This document shows, in pieces, positions 1 to 9,439 of a stretch of 64,000 nucleotides of DNA. Source of the DNA: Novosphingobium mangrovisedimenti. GTDB lineage: Bacteria; Pseudomonadota; Alphaproteobacteria; Sphingomonadales; Sphingomonadaceae. The stretch covers positions 1 through 64,000 of the forward strand of contig NZ_JANZXA010000002.1 in NCBI RefSeq assembly GCF_025153475.1, read 5' to 3'. The notes under the pieces are model-generated. The model did not search any database, was not told where the DNA came from, and was given only the letters and a program-made list of their open reading frames with translations. The position numbers and the translations under genes were made by a program. The stretch's first letter is position 1, and the number at the start of each line of letters is the position of its first letter.

Positions 1-124
1 CCGCACCCAAAACCAAAAAGGAAAAATCACCCGCTTGACCCAACCCCCGCATCGCGGGAAACACACATCCACCCGGGTCACTTCTCGATGAAAATCCCGG
101 GTCAACTCTCAGCGGAAATCAACA
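1..124. mobile_element. terminal end of an IS21-like insertion sequence (rest lies left of window)
   Basis: Two imperfect direct repeats of about 25 bp, each starting CCCGGGTCA and ending AAATC, lie at about 72-96 and 96-120. The sequence stops at 124; read on the minus strand the end begins TGTTGATTTCCGCTGAGAG. Repeated subterminal motifs ending in TGT are typical of IS21-family ends. The helicase reading frame to the right loses its family-like sequence exactly here, which supports an insertion junction. No transposase (istA/istB) is inside the window, so the family is inferred from the end alone. Confidence 0.55.
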
Positions 125-1829
125 GGTTCACGCCTTCCCCTGCGGCGTCGGTCGCCACCAACACGCGGACGTCAGGATCGGAGCGGAATAGTGCCTGGAG
201 GCGCCGCCGTTCGTCGCGATGAGTGCCGCCATGGATCGAGACGATCGCATCGGGATTGCCCAGCACGCCGGCTATCCGCGCCTGAAGATAGTTCAGGGTG
301 TCGCGGTGTTCGGAGAAGATGATGATCTTGCGCTGACGTCCCGAAGCATCGCGCATTTCAGGATGGTCCTGAAGGATCTTCGAAAGCTCATCCCATTTGC
401 GGTCCTGGCCGGACGCGACGACAACCTTTGCTTGGTCTTCGAGCCCCTTCAGGATGACAATCTCAGCTTCCAACTCGACGACCGTCTTTGCGGCTGTCGC
501 GTCATCGATCAGGCTTTCTTCGAGGTCTTCCTGCTCCTCGGCGCTGAGGTCATCATCATCCTCGGGGATTCCTGGATAGGTCTCGGCTTTGGCCTGGCGG
601 CCCTTGATCCCGAGCTTCTCGTCGCGAAGCCTGTTTTCTAGCCGCTCACGACGGCGCTTCAGCGACTGGAAGATCGCTTCGGGGCTAGACGCAAGACGCC
701 TTTGAAGCGCTGTGAGTGCAAAGCCGACAGAGCCCTTGCGCGCCCCTTCGAGCTGATCCGCCTTACCCATTTCGGTCTGCACGTATTCCGTGACGGCTTC
801 GTAGAGAGCTGCTTCAATCGGAGAGAGTTCGTAATTGACGGTATATGCCTTGCGCTCAGGAAAGAGCGGGGTCCCGTCAAACTTGACAAGCTCTTCCTTG
901 ACCATCCGGCGCATGAGGTCGGATGCATCGACTTTGTGCACACCGTCACGAAACTTACCGTAGAAGCGGTCGGAATCGAGCAAGGACAGAAAGAGCTGGA
1001 AGTCCTCCTCCTTGCCGTTGTGAGGCGTCGCCGTCATCAAGAGCAGGTGGCGCACATGAGCGCCTAGCTTTTCAGCAAAGCGGAATCGTCCGGTCTTCTC
1101 GAGCTTGGAGCCAAAATAGTGCGCTGAGAGCTTATGGGCTTCGTCGAAGACGGCCAGGTCCCAACCAGGTGCGCAGAGCTTTTCCTGCAGCTCCTCGTTC
1201 CGCGAGAGTTGGTCGAGCCGCACGATAAGGCGAGCGTAGTCGTCAAACGGATTACCGCTCGGGGAGGTCTGCTCCATCAGGCTGGAATAGACGTGGAACT
1301 CGAGCCCAAACTTTTCATATAGTTCGTCACGCCACTGTTCAACGAGACTGCCGGGCGCGACAATCAGAATGCGATGCGCGTCGGCTCGCATGATCAGCTC
1401 GCGGATGTAGAGCCCCGCCATGATCGTTTTACCGGCACCGGGGTCATCTGCGAGGACAAATCGCAATGGCTGACGAGGCAGCAATGATTCGTAAACAGCG
1501 GTGATCTGATGAGGGAGAGGGTCCACGTTTGAACTGTGGACCGCCATCATGGGATCAAACAGGAATGCGAGATCGATCCTTTTGGCCTCGCAAGTCAGCT
1601 TGAATGCATCACCATCGCCATCGAAGGAAAATGGCCGCTCTGTTGTCGCAAGCTTAATCAGTTCCTCGTCGACACGGCCAAGCATCCTCTCCTTCATGGA
1701 GCCGTCCGGGGTGCGATAAATGAGCTGCACCGAGCCCTCGCCAAGCGGTACGATCGCGACAACCGTCACGACTTCGCTGGGCTCCACGCCGGATAGGCTT
1801 TGGCCCTGTGCCAGCTCCTCGATCTTCAT
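102..1829 (-). pseudogene. SNF2/DEAH-type helicase, 3' truncated by IS insertion
   Basis: The frame encodes the first two thirds of a large SNF2-related helicase of the kind found in anti-phage islands. Visible motifs are a Walker A-like DDPGAGKT near residue 130, DEAH (in VFDEAHK) near 230, motif III TATPHNG near 268, and the helicase-C motif ending [10 protein letters not shown] near 565. Right after GEGVN the protein runs into the IS end and stops, losing motif VI and the long C-terminal region such proteins usually have. Its ATG overlaps the stop of the upstream small gene, so the two were translated together. Related helicases occur in systems with DUF499 ATPases and DUF1156 methylases; those partners, if present, would lie beyond the IS. 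It is probably inactive, since motif VI is missing. Confidence 0.8.
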
Positions 1830-1999
1830 TTCCTGTCCTTCTGCTCATCCAAGAGCGATTGCGTTGGATGGGCCTCTACAAAGTCGCGCATAAACTCACG
1901 AAGCACCTGCGCCGCGGGCTTGTCCTGCGCCTTGCAGGCAGCCAAGAACTGCTCCCGCAGCTCCCTCTGCACTCTGATGCGAAAGCCAGAATCCTTCAT
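1826..1999 (-). CDS. small ribbon-helix-helix-like protein
   Basis: A basic protein of 57 residues. It starts [10 protein letters not shown], a beta-strand pattern, followed by helical segments ([14 protein letters not shown] and [16 protein letters not shown]) as in RHH/CopG-type DNA-binding proteins. The reading frame extends upstream to an ATG at 2185 that overlaps the WYL gene stop, but the extra 62 residues look low in structure; I therefore prefer the ATG at 1999, which has a weak AGAGA site. Its stop overlaps the helicase start. The likely role is DNA binding or autoregulation of this helicase operon. No toxin partner of usual size is adjacent on this strand, so an antitoxin role is not supported. 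Confidence 0.55.
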   Translation of the reverse strand: MKDSGFRIRVQRELREQFLAACKAQDKPAAQVLREFMRDFVEAHPTQSLLDEQKDRK

Positions 2000-2181
2000 G
2001 ATGATCTCTGTGTATCCAATGGATGCACATTTGGGTAGTGCAAACTCGGGGCTGGCACCAGAGCAACCCACTTTGGATGACCGGATTTCTCGCTGATGTG
2101 AGCTCTCGCCAAGAGCCGCTGGCGAGCCCGCCGCGGCGCCAAGGCTTGGTTTCAGGACCAGCCTCTCAGGCTCGCCCGGCT

Positions 2182-3174
2182 TCATGGCAACGCAGCAAAG
2201 TCACTTCTGCGGTACGGATGCACCATGGCGGCCAGATCGGCTGGCTTGATGACCTCCACGCTGTCGCCCCAAGCGTAGAGGTGCCAGCTCATCTCGAGGT
2301 GACCGGACGCCTTGAAGCGCACCAGCATTGATCCATCATCCAGGTGCTCGATCTCCTGGCTGGGGTGGAACTGGAACCTTGCCGCCCGATCGGCCGCTTC
2401 GGACGAAAATTTCCAGATTACCTCCCCGTACTCAGCCTCGTGATGATATGATCCGAAGGCACGGGTCGCGTATTCTCCGAGGTCGAATTCGTCCGGATAA
2501 GTGAAGATCCTGGTCTGGACCTGGGCCTCCATGATGTCTTCGACGCGGTAGTGGCGGTAGCGTCCATCTCGCTTGGCCGTATCGATACCGACGAGATAGC
2601 GACGCGAACCCAGGAGCAGGCCAAGTGGCTCGATTGTTCGCCAACTCGGCTTCGCGTCCCCTCTGCCTTGGTAGTGAATTCTCAGTTCGAACGGCCCCTT
2701 CAGCGCCTCCGAAATGGCGAGGTCGACGGCTTCATTCATCGACGGGCGCGGGCCAGGTCTTGCGGCAAAGCCCATGGCTTCGAGCAGGGCTTCTTCGTCG
2801 GTCGCCAGACGGAGTGTGCGGTCGCTGGGAATGAGCGCGCGGACCTTGCGCTCAAGGCTGCGCAGCTGAATGGCCTCGCCGTTCATGTCGACCCGCTCGA
2901 GTTCGGTGATCGCCGACTTGAGGCTGACGAGCTCTTCCGCCGACGGGGTCAGTAGCGGCGCGACCGCCCGAGACGGCAGGCGCCAATAGTGCCGTCCGTC
3001 GTCACCCACATAATGCTCGGTGGCTGGAAACGCCTCTTCCAGCGCCGCGATCATGCGCTGTGCCGTCCGTCGGACACCGCCGAATTCTGCTTCCACATCG
3101 CTGAGACAAACCCCCTGTCGGGACGTGGCCATCATTGCGAGACGCAAGAGATCCACCGCCTTGGCAAATGACAT
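2182..3174 (-). CDS. WYL-domain transcriptional regulator
   Basis: A protein of 330 residues. An N-terminal winged-helix region (about 1-70) precedes a WYL domain (about 150-235; PSWRTIEPLGLLLGSRRYLVG with the ligand-pocket pattern, then RHYRVEDI) and a C-terminal WCX-like region (about 245-325). WYL regulators bind nucleic acid or nucleotide ligands and often control defence operons, for example BrxR-like proteins. The gene heads the minus-strand helicase operon and is divergent from the nuclease/McrBC block, with a 74-bp shared spacer at 3175-3248, so it is well placed to control both sides. Function is inferred from family and position. Confidence 0.85.
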   Translation of the reverse strand: MSFAKAVDLLRLAMMATSRQGVCLSDVEAEFGGVRRTAQRMIAALEEAFPATEHYVGDDGRHYWRLPSRAVAPLLTPSAEELVSLKSAITELERVDMNGEAIQLRSLERKVRALIPSDRTLRLATDEEALLEAMGFAARPGPRPSMNEAVDLAISEALKGPFELRIHYQGRGDAKPSWRTIEPLGLLLGSRRYLVGIDTAKRDGRYRHYRVEDIMEAQVQTRIFTYPDEFDLGEYATRAFGSYHHEAEYGEVIWKFSSEAADRAARFQFHPSQEIEHLDDGSMLVRFKASGHLEMSWHLYAWGDSVEVIKPADLAAMVHPYRRSDFAALP

Positions 3175-3248
3175 AGAGGTCCCCCATGACAGTTTCTGTC
3201 ACCCCGGTGATTTAGACACAACTCATCACCAAGGGAAAGGACGATCAA

Positions 3249-3515
3249 ATGTTTACGCACCACGCCGAAGCCCGCATGCAGCAGCGCGGGATTTCTCAGC
3301 AAGCGGTCGACGCCCTGATGGCATATGGTGAATACCGTCGCCACCGGGGCGCTGAGGTTTGCTTTTTCACCCGGCAGAGCCGCTCTCACATGCTCAAGGA
3401 CATGGGTAAGTCGGCATTCCTGAAATTAGAAAAGGCGCTGGACGCGTACCTCGTCGTCGGTGACGATGGAGCGATCATTACTGCCGGCCATCGCCACCAT
3501 CGGTTGAAATTCTGA
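3249..3515 (+). CDS. small DUF4258-like protein
   Basis: A protein of 88 residues with the pattern HHAEARMQQRGIS near the start and GAIITAGHRHHRLKF at the end. This resembles DUF4258 proteins, small folds often seen beside toxin-antitoxin and defence genes. A GGGAAAGGA site lies just ahead of the ATG. It is the first gene on the plus side of the divergent spacer facing the WYL regulator. About 185 bp separate it from the next gene, so co-transcription is possible but not shown. No catalytic role can be assigned. Confidence 0.6.
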   Translation: MFTHHAEARMQQRGISQQAVDALMAYGEYRRHRGAEVCFFTRQSRSHMLKDMGKSAFLKLEKALDAYLVVGDDGAIITAGHRHHRLKF

Positions 3516-3700
3516 CAATTAACTCTTTGGCCGGGCTTGGACGCCATTACGTGTTCGGGCCGCTAGTCAAAGAAAGATCCGGAGAGCGGCCTTATCAATC
3601 GGCACGCAGGGATGTCTGAGTGGAGGCGACAGATTTTGTCATCCTGAAGTGCTAGTGGACCGGATGCATGGTGGGAATGAAGGGGGCATGACGTAGTTCA

Positions 3701-5188
3701 ATGAGTTCTGGCAGCCGGCAATTCGGCCTTTCCAAATCAAAAATCACCTCCTTCGAGCAGTGCCCGAAGCGCTTGTGGCTACAGACGCATCGGCCTGACC
3801 TTGCAGAGCTCGATGCCGGTGCTGAGGCGCGCTTCGCTGCTGGTCATGAAGTGGGGGATGCGGCCTGCTCGTTATGTTCCGGCGGCATAATGATCGAGGC
3901 CGAACCGGATCTTGCCGCTGCGCTTCAGCGCACCCAGGAGCTCACGTCCGCCTCGGCCAAAGCTCCATTGTTCGAGGCGACCTTTGCCCACGATGGTGTG
4001 CTTGTCCGCGTCGACATCATGGAACCCGACGGCCTTGGGGGCTGGCACGTTTCCGAAGTGAAGAGTTCGACGAGCCGGAAGGACTATCATGTCGCTGATC
4101 TGGCGACCCAGCTCTGGGTGCTGCGTGAGGCTGGGATCCAGGTGAGTTCAGCTGCCATCCGGCACCTCAACAACCAGTTCTTCCTGACCGAGGAAGGCAA
4201 CTACAATGGCGCATTCGTGGATACGCCGTCGCTGGAGGATGCCAAGCCATTGGCCCTCAAGCGCCCAAAGCTGGTCGCGGAAATCCGGACGGTCCTTGGC
4301 GGGGAAGAGCCGGCTCGCGATCCCGGCGATCATTGCCATGATCCGTTCCCCTGCGAATTCGTGGCCTATTGCTCGCGCGATCTGGAAACGGCGCGGTATC
4401 CGGTCTCCTCGCTACCTCGAACGGGCCGGCAACTCGCCGCCAAGTGGGCCGAGCACGGCATTGTCGAGCTCGAAGATGTCCCGCCTGGCAGTTTCACCAA
4501 TGCCATCCACGCGCGCATTCATGAAGCGACCTTGTCGGGCATCCCCTACCACGATGTGGATGGAGCGCGGCGGATCATCGGGGATTGGGTATATCCCCGA
4601 ACCTATCTCGATTTCGAGACAATCGCCTTTGCCTTGCCTCGCTGGCTCGGAACCAAGCCCTGGGAACAAGTCCCCTTTCAGTTTTCAGCGCACATCGAGA
4701 ATAGCGAAGGGCAGTTCACTCATCGTGAATTCTTGAGCCTGGATGGCAGCGATCCTCGCCGCGCCTGCGCCGAGGCACTGGTGGCCCAGATCCCGCAAGA
4801 CGGGACCGTCATCGCATACAATGCAGCCTTCGAGAGGACATGCATCCTCCGGCTGGCGGAGCAGTTTTCGGATCTCGCCGAGAATCTCAAGGCCATTGCA
4901 GCCCGCATCGTCGATCTGCTGCCGGTAACCCGAGAGCACTGGTACCACCGTGACCAGGGCGGCAGCTGGTCCATCAAGGCCGTTCTGCCGACCATTAGCA
5001 ATAGCGGCGACTATGCCATGCTGGATGTTGCCGATGGCTCTGCAGCGCAGCTTGCCTATCTCGAGGCAATTGCGCCGGTCACGACCGAGGCCCGGGGCGC
5101 TGAAATAGCGCAATCGCTCAGAACTTACTGTGCAAAAGACACATTCGCCATGGTCGAAGTGGTTCGCCACCTCACGGATACAAAATAG
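3701..5188 (+). CDS. DUF2779 protein: Cas4-like Fe-S/nuclease region plus DEDD-like region
   Basis: A protein of 495 residues. The N-terminus has the Cas4/AddB-type opening ITSFEQCPKRLWLQTH. A Cys cluster (DHCHDPFPCEFVAYCSR, near 205-225) probably completes a 4Fe-4S site with the first Cys, and VRVDIME and EVKSS near 102-122 fit PD-(D/E)XK core strands. The C-terminal half, from YLDFETI near 305, matches DUF2779 and looks like a DEDD-type exonuclease fold (DxE, then IAYNAAFE near 370, then YCAKD near 480). It stands 48 bp ahead of the McrB-like gene and is likely part of the same operon. Nuclease activity is predicted, not demonstrated. Confidence 0.8.
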   Translation: MSSGSRQFGLSKSKITSFEQCPKRLWLQTHRPDLAELDAGAEARFAAGHEVGDAACSLCSGGIMIEAEPDLAAALQRTQELTSASAKAPLFEATFAHDGVLVRVDIMEPDGLGGWHVSEVKSSTSRKDYHVADLATQLWVLREAGIQVSSAAIRHLNNQFFLTEEGNYNGAFVDTPSLEDAKPLALKRPKLVAEIRTVLGGEEPARDPGDHCHDPFPCEFVAYCSRDLETARYPVSSLPRTGRQLAAKWAEHGIVELEDVPPGSFTNAIHARIHEATLSGIPYHDVDGARRIIGDWVYPRTYLDFETIAFALPRWLGTKPWEQVPFQFSAHIENSEGQFTHREFLSLDGSDPRRACAEALVAQIPQDGTVIAYNAAFERTCILRLAEQFSDLAENLKAIAARIVDLLPVTREHWYHRDQGGSWSIKAVLPTISNSGDYAMLDVADGSAAQLAYLEAIAPVTTEARGAEIAQSLRTYCAKDTFAMVEVVRHLTDTK

Positions 5189-5236
5189 ACTGCAACCGCT
5201 GCACCGATCCGTTCAAAGAATTTTGAGAAAGCACTG

Positions 5237-8116
5237 ATGCAAGAAGCCGAATTTCGAAAGTGGATGGTGGATCAAGGTCATTCCTTGTCTACACAGAACA
5301 CCCAGGTTCAAGATGCGAAGCGTCTTGAGGCGCACTACGGCGATCTCGACGAAGCCTATGACGCAGATGGCCTGGAAGGCATCAAGGCAGAACTTGCCTA
5401 TTCGAAGGCGGACGAACGTGCAGGCCGGGAGAACCCAGCTCGCTTTCCGATTGACGGCAATCTCTATGCGAACCTCTCGCACTACCGCTCGACGCTGAAT
5501 TACTACATCCAGTTCCGCTCGGGGACTGCGGGTGACGGGTTCGACAGTGTCGATGCCGAGAAGCGGATCGCGCTCTTTGATGATTCCAGAACGGTTCACT
5601 GGCCCATTCGTCAAACCAACCGGCAGTCGGGGGTCAAAGCGTTCCGGATCATGGGCGCTTCGAACAAAACCGAAGATGCCATCGAAACCGACGATGTCTT
5701 GGCGGTGGCTCGGGCGCTGTTCAAGGAGCAGCGTTTGGTCCGGGTGCTGCGGTCCAACAATGGTCGTCGGCCCTATCTGGGATACGGCAAACAGAAGCTG
5801 ACTTCCTATGAGATCGACCCCGAGATCGCCAAGGCTCTGGGCATTCCCGCGAAAGGGTCGATCCACGGTAATGAGCTGATCCTTGACGCCGCCGTGCTTG
5901 CGGACCTCAAGGCTCGCTTCCTGCGGACCTACCCAGATTTTGAACCGGAAGGATTTGCCGGCGCGACCTCGCAAGTCTTCAGCGATGTCATCAACTACAA
6001 GCGGGAGGCTGTCGCCAAGGTCGCGGCGCTCATGCAGTCTGAGCCGCCGCTGGCGACCGAGGCGTTGGGCGGCGCCATGTTCGACATCCTGACGGGTATC
6101 GATCTTCCCGGATGGCGGACCAACAACCGTCTGGCTGCCATTCGCCAGCAGCATCCGAATGTTCTTGAACGGGCAGCAGCCCAATTGGCCCGCTCAAGCA
6201 ATGACCCGCCGGCGGCGGCCAAACAAATGGTCGACGCGATCTGGCCCGTCCTCCTGGAGGGCCAGGAGAAGAGCAAACCCTACTCGGAGAGCCGCAATAT
6301 CCCCTCGATGTTCTTGGCGCTGGTCAGACCGCGCGAGGCTCTGGGCATCAACACCGACCCGCTGTCGAGGGCTTACAAGGCTTTGGTTCACAAGCCGCTG
6401 TTCGGCTGGAGCCCGCTGTCAGCCGAAGAATATGCCGAAGTGCTCCGCTTCGCGCACAAGCTCTACGAGGAAATGGTCGGTTGGGGATGGCAGCCCCGAG
6501 ACCTGTGGGACGTCCAGAGCTTCCTCTGGGTCGTGAGCCAGGAAGACCAAGCTGCCGATGCAACGCAAGAAATTTCAGAAATGAGGCCGTCCATGCCAAC
6601 TGCAACCAACTTGATCCTTTACGGGCCTCCGGGAACGGGAAAGACCTATGCAACGGCAGCCGAGGCCGTGGAAATCTGCAACGGTCCAGGATCGGCGCAG
6701 CTTGGCCGCAAGGAGCTGATGGATGTTTATCAGTCGCTCCATCGCAAGGGGCGCATCGGCTTTGTCACATTCCACCAGTCCTTCTCTTACGAAGAGTTCG
6801 TCGAGGGACTGAGGCCCGTCACGGGGGAGGAGAGCGACGATGGTCCGGCCAGTGGAGGGTTCAGCCTGAAACCCCACGACGGCATCTTCAAGCAGATTGC
6901 CAATCTTGCCTCGGAGAACCGTGGCCATGCGGTCGACGCCGAGAAACCGCTGCTCGATCGAAGCCAGAAGATCTTCAAGATGTCTCTCGGGCGAAGCTGG
7001 GCGGCGGAAGATGACGCAATCTTCCAGGACGCAATCCGTGATGGGTACATTGTCCTGGGGTATGGCGGCGACGTCGATTGGTCCGATCCCCGCTTCGATA
7101 AATGGGAAGCGATCAAGGAACGGTGGCGCGAGGATCATCCCGAGGCGACCGGCAACGATCCCAACATGTCCCAGATGTATGCATTCAGGATCAACATGGA
7201 AGTCGGCTCCCTGGTCGTTGTGTCGGACGGCAACAGGAAATTCCGGGCGATTGGCGAGGTCACCGGGGGCTATCGTTTTGTTCCCGGTCCCAACGGCGAA
7301 TATAACCATCGCCGATCAGTCAAGTGGCTGTGGCACTCTGATGAGAGCCTCCCGCGCGAACGCATATACGGGAAGACCTTCAGCCAGGTATCGGTCTACC
7401 AGCTGAACAATCGCTACATCGACTGGGACGCCCTGGAACAGATCGTCACCTCGGGTGGCGATGCGGTGGCCACCACGGGTGTACCCGAGCCCTATGTGCT
7501 CATCATCGACGAGATCAACCGCGCGAATATTTCGAAGGTTTTCGGTGAACTCATCACCTTGCTCGAACCGGACAAGCGGATCGGGGAGGAAAACGAGCTT
7601 CGCGTGAAATTGCCCTACTCGGGCGAGATTTTCGGGGTGCCGTCGAACCTTCACATTATCGGCACGATGAATACGGCGGATCGCTCCATCGCCTTGCTCG
7701 ACACCGCTCTGCGTCGGCGCTTCACCTTCCGCGAGCTCATGCCAGACATTGAGGCGCTGCCTGAGGATGTCGATGGCATTGCGCTCAGACAGCTCCTTGC
7801 CGCTCTCAACGAGCGCATCGAGTACCTCTTCGACCGTGAACACCAGATCGGGCACGCCTATTTCATGGGGTGTCAGGCCCGATCCGATGTCGATGAGTGC
7901 ATGCGGCACAAGGTTATCCCGCTCCTCGCCGAGTACTTCTACGAGGACTGGTCCAAGGTCGCCGCCGTGCTTGGCGATACGACCGGCGAGCGTTTCTTGG
8001 AACGGCGGGAACTGAAGGCCCCCAACGGCCTCGACTCCGATGGCGATGCTCCGGCTCGTTGGCGCTGGCAGGTCCGGCAGCCGTTCGCAGAAGACGCCTA
8101 CAAGGGCTTCGCGTGA
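5237..8116 (+). CDS. McrB-type AAA ATPase with EVE-like insertion
   Basis: A protein of 959 residues. Walker A GPPGTGKT lies at 463-470, Walker B with VLIIDEINRANISK near 754, and the McrB signature MNTADRSIALLDTALRRRF near 813. Between Walker A and B, about residues 585-730, is an inserted region (IVLGYGGDVDW...FRINMEVGSLVVVSDG...AIGEVTGGYRF) with the look of an EVE/PUA-like modified-base-binding domain. The first 440 residues are a long N-terminal region that may also recognise substrate. McrB proteins form rings that hydrolyse GTP or ATP and drive the McrC nuclease against modified DNA. Its stop overlaps the McrC start by 4 nt. A recognition domain inside the ATPase instead of at the N-terminus differs from classical E. 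coli McrB. Confidence 0.88.
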   Translation: MQEAEFRKWMVDQGHSLSTQNTQVQDAKRLEAHYGDLDEAYDADGLEGIKAELAYSKADERAGRENPARFPIDGNLYANLSHYRSTLNYYIQFRSGTAGDGFDSVDAEKRIALFDDSRTVHWPIRQTNRQSGVKAFRIMGASNKTEDAIETDDVLAVARALFKEQRLVRVLRSNNGRRPYLGYGKQKLTSYEIDPEIAKALGIPAKGSIHGNELILDAAVLADLKARFLRTYPDFEPEGFAGATSQVFSDVINYKREAVAKVAALMQSEPPLATEALGGAMFDILTGIDLPGWRTNNRLAAIRQQHPNVLERAAAQLARSSNDPPAAAKQMVDAIWPVLLEGQEKSKPYSESRNIPSMFLALVRPREALGINTDPLSRAYKALVHKPLFGWSPLSAEEYAEVLRFAHKLYEEMVGWGWQPRDLWDVQSFLWVVSQEDQAADATQEISEMRPSMPTATNLILYGPPGTGKTYATAAEAVEICNGPGSAQLGRKELMDVYQSLHRKGRIGFVTFHQSFSYEEFVEGLRPVTGEESDDGPASGGFSLKPHDGIFKQIANLASENRGHAVDAEKPLLDRSQKIFKMSLGRSWAAEDDAIFQDAIRDGYIVLGYGGDVDWSDPRFDKWEAIKERWREDHPEATGNDPNMSQMYAFRINMEVGSLVVVSDGNRKFRAIGEVTGGYRFVPGPNGEYNHRRSVKWLWHSDESLPRERIYGKTFSQVSVYQLNNRYIDWDALEQIVTSGGDAVATTGVPEPYVLIIDEINRANISKVFGELITLLEPDKRIGEENELRVKLPYSGEIFGVPSNLHIIGTMNTADRSIALLDTALRRRFTFRELMPDIEALPEDVDGIALRQLLAALNERIEYLFDREHQIGHAYFMGCQARSDVDECMRHKVIPLLAEYFYEDWSKVAAVLGDTTGERFLERRELKAPNGLDSDGDAPARWRWQVRQPFAEDAYKGFA

Positions 8117-9420
8117 TCCGGCGATCGCTCCTCGAATGGCAATCGCTCGCCTATGGCGAGGGTGAGGAATGCATCCCTGCATGGGCAGCAGACAGGCTTG
8201 TCGCCGTTGCGCGCCGCTCCCCCTTGGCCGGTAAGAATGGCAAGGGAATCCTGGAGCATGGCCGGCATGCCCTTGGGGCTCGTCAGGTCGTGGGCGTGAT
8301 TGTCGCTGATGGGTGTGCGCTGGAAATCCTGCCCAAGATCGATGCCAAGCCTTCAGAGAGCGATCCCGACAATCGCGGCTACTTGCGGGATCGCCTGGTG
8401 CATATGCTGGCCGTGGCGCTCGATCTGGAGATCGACAGCGGCACCTTGACGGCGCTTGGGTCTCAACGCGACACATTGCTCGAAGTTCTGATCGGCCTGT
8501 TTTCCCGAAAGCTTGCCGACGCCCTGCGTCAGGGCATGCCGCGTCGCTACATGGCCTGCGAGGATGAATTGCCCGCGCTTCGCGGGCGCCTTGATGTGGT
8601 GCGGCAGTTTACGCGTCTCGCCGCTTCGCCGCAGCGTCTCGCCTGCCGTTTTGACGAGCTGTCGCCTGACACCCCGCTCAATCAGATCATGAAAGCAGCT
8701 GTTTCCCGGTTGCTGCGCGTTTCCAACGATGCCGATAACCAACGCCGGCTGGCTGAGCTGGGCTTCGCCTATGCCGACATTGCCGATGTTCCGGTAAGCG
8801 GGTTGCGCTGGGATGACGTCCATCTCGATCGCACCAACGCGCGCTGGAAGGAGCTGATCACCCTAGCCCGGCTTCTCCTCGGCGACCGGTTCCAGACGAG
8901 TTCGATGGGCCGGCAGGACGGCTTTTCGCTGCTTTTTGAAATGAATACCCTCTTCGAGGAGTATGTCGGGCGCCTGCTCAAGCGCGCGCTCTCGGGCACA
9001 GGATTTAGCGTCAGCCTTCAAGGCGGACGTCTCTTTTGCCTCGAGAATGAGACCGATGGCCGTCAGGTGTTTCAGACCAGGCCCGATATTCTGGTGAAGC
9101 GTGGCAACGAGGTCGTGCAGATCATCGACACCAAGTGGAAGCGGATTTCCTCCCGGATCGACGATCCCAAGCAGGGAGTCTCCCAAGCCGACGTCTATCA
9201 GATGATGGCCTATGGTCAGATTTACCACTGCAACTGCCTCAGCCTGCTCTATCCGCATCACTTCGCACTGGCTGACAACCCTGGCGCTCTGGCGTCGCAC
9301 CGGATCGGCGCGGATCAGGCCCGGCTCCACACGATGAGCGTCGAACTCGGCTCCCGGCAGGCCGTCATCCAACAATTGCGGCAGCTCACGCTCGAGTTTG
9401 CCGAAGCTGAAGTGGGCTGA
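8113..9420 (+). CDS. McrC-type nuclease subunit
   Basis: The GTG at 8113 overlaps the McrB stop as GTGA and gives 435 residues beginning (M)IRRSLLEW. The protein has the McrC plan: an N-terminal beta-rich part (LEILPKID near 75), a helical middle, and a C-terminal PD-(D/E)XK nuclease with QTRPDILV near 325 and the catalytic DTKWKR near 340. McrC binds the McrB ring and cuts DNA. The longer frame upstream of 8113 overlaps McrB in another phase and is not credible as coding. The pairing and spacing strongly support a functional McrBC pair. Confidence 0.9.
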   Translation: MIRRSLLEWQSLAYGEGEECIPAWAADRLVAVARRSPLAGKNGKGILEHGRHALGARQVVGVIVADGCALEILPKIDAKPSESDPDNRGYLRDRLVHMLAVALDLEIDSGTLTALGSQRDTLLEVLIGLFSRKLADALRQGMPRRYMACEDELPALRGRLDVVRQFTRLAASPQRLACRFDELSPDTPLNQIMKAAVSRLLRVSNDADNQRRLAELGFAYADIADVPVSGLRWDDVHLDRTNARWKELITLARLLLGDRFQTSSMGRQDGFSLLFEMNTLFEEYVGRLLKRALSGTGFSVSLQGGRLFCLENETDGRQVFQTRPDILVKRGNEVVQIIDTKWKRISSRIDDPKQGVSQADVYQMMAYGQIYHCNCLSLLYPHHFALADNPGALASHRIGADQARLHTMSVELGSRQAVIQQLRQLTLEFAEAEVG

Positions 9421-9439
9421 GTTTTTCGGGGGCTATATC

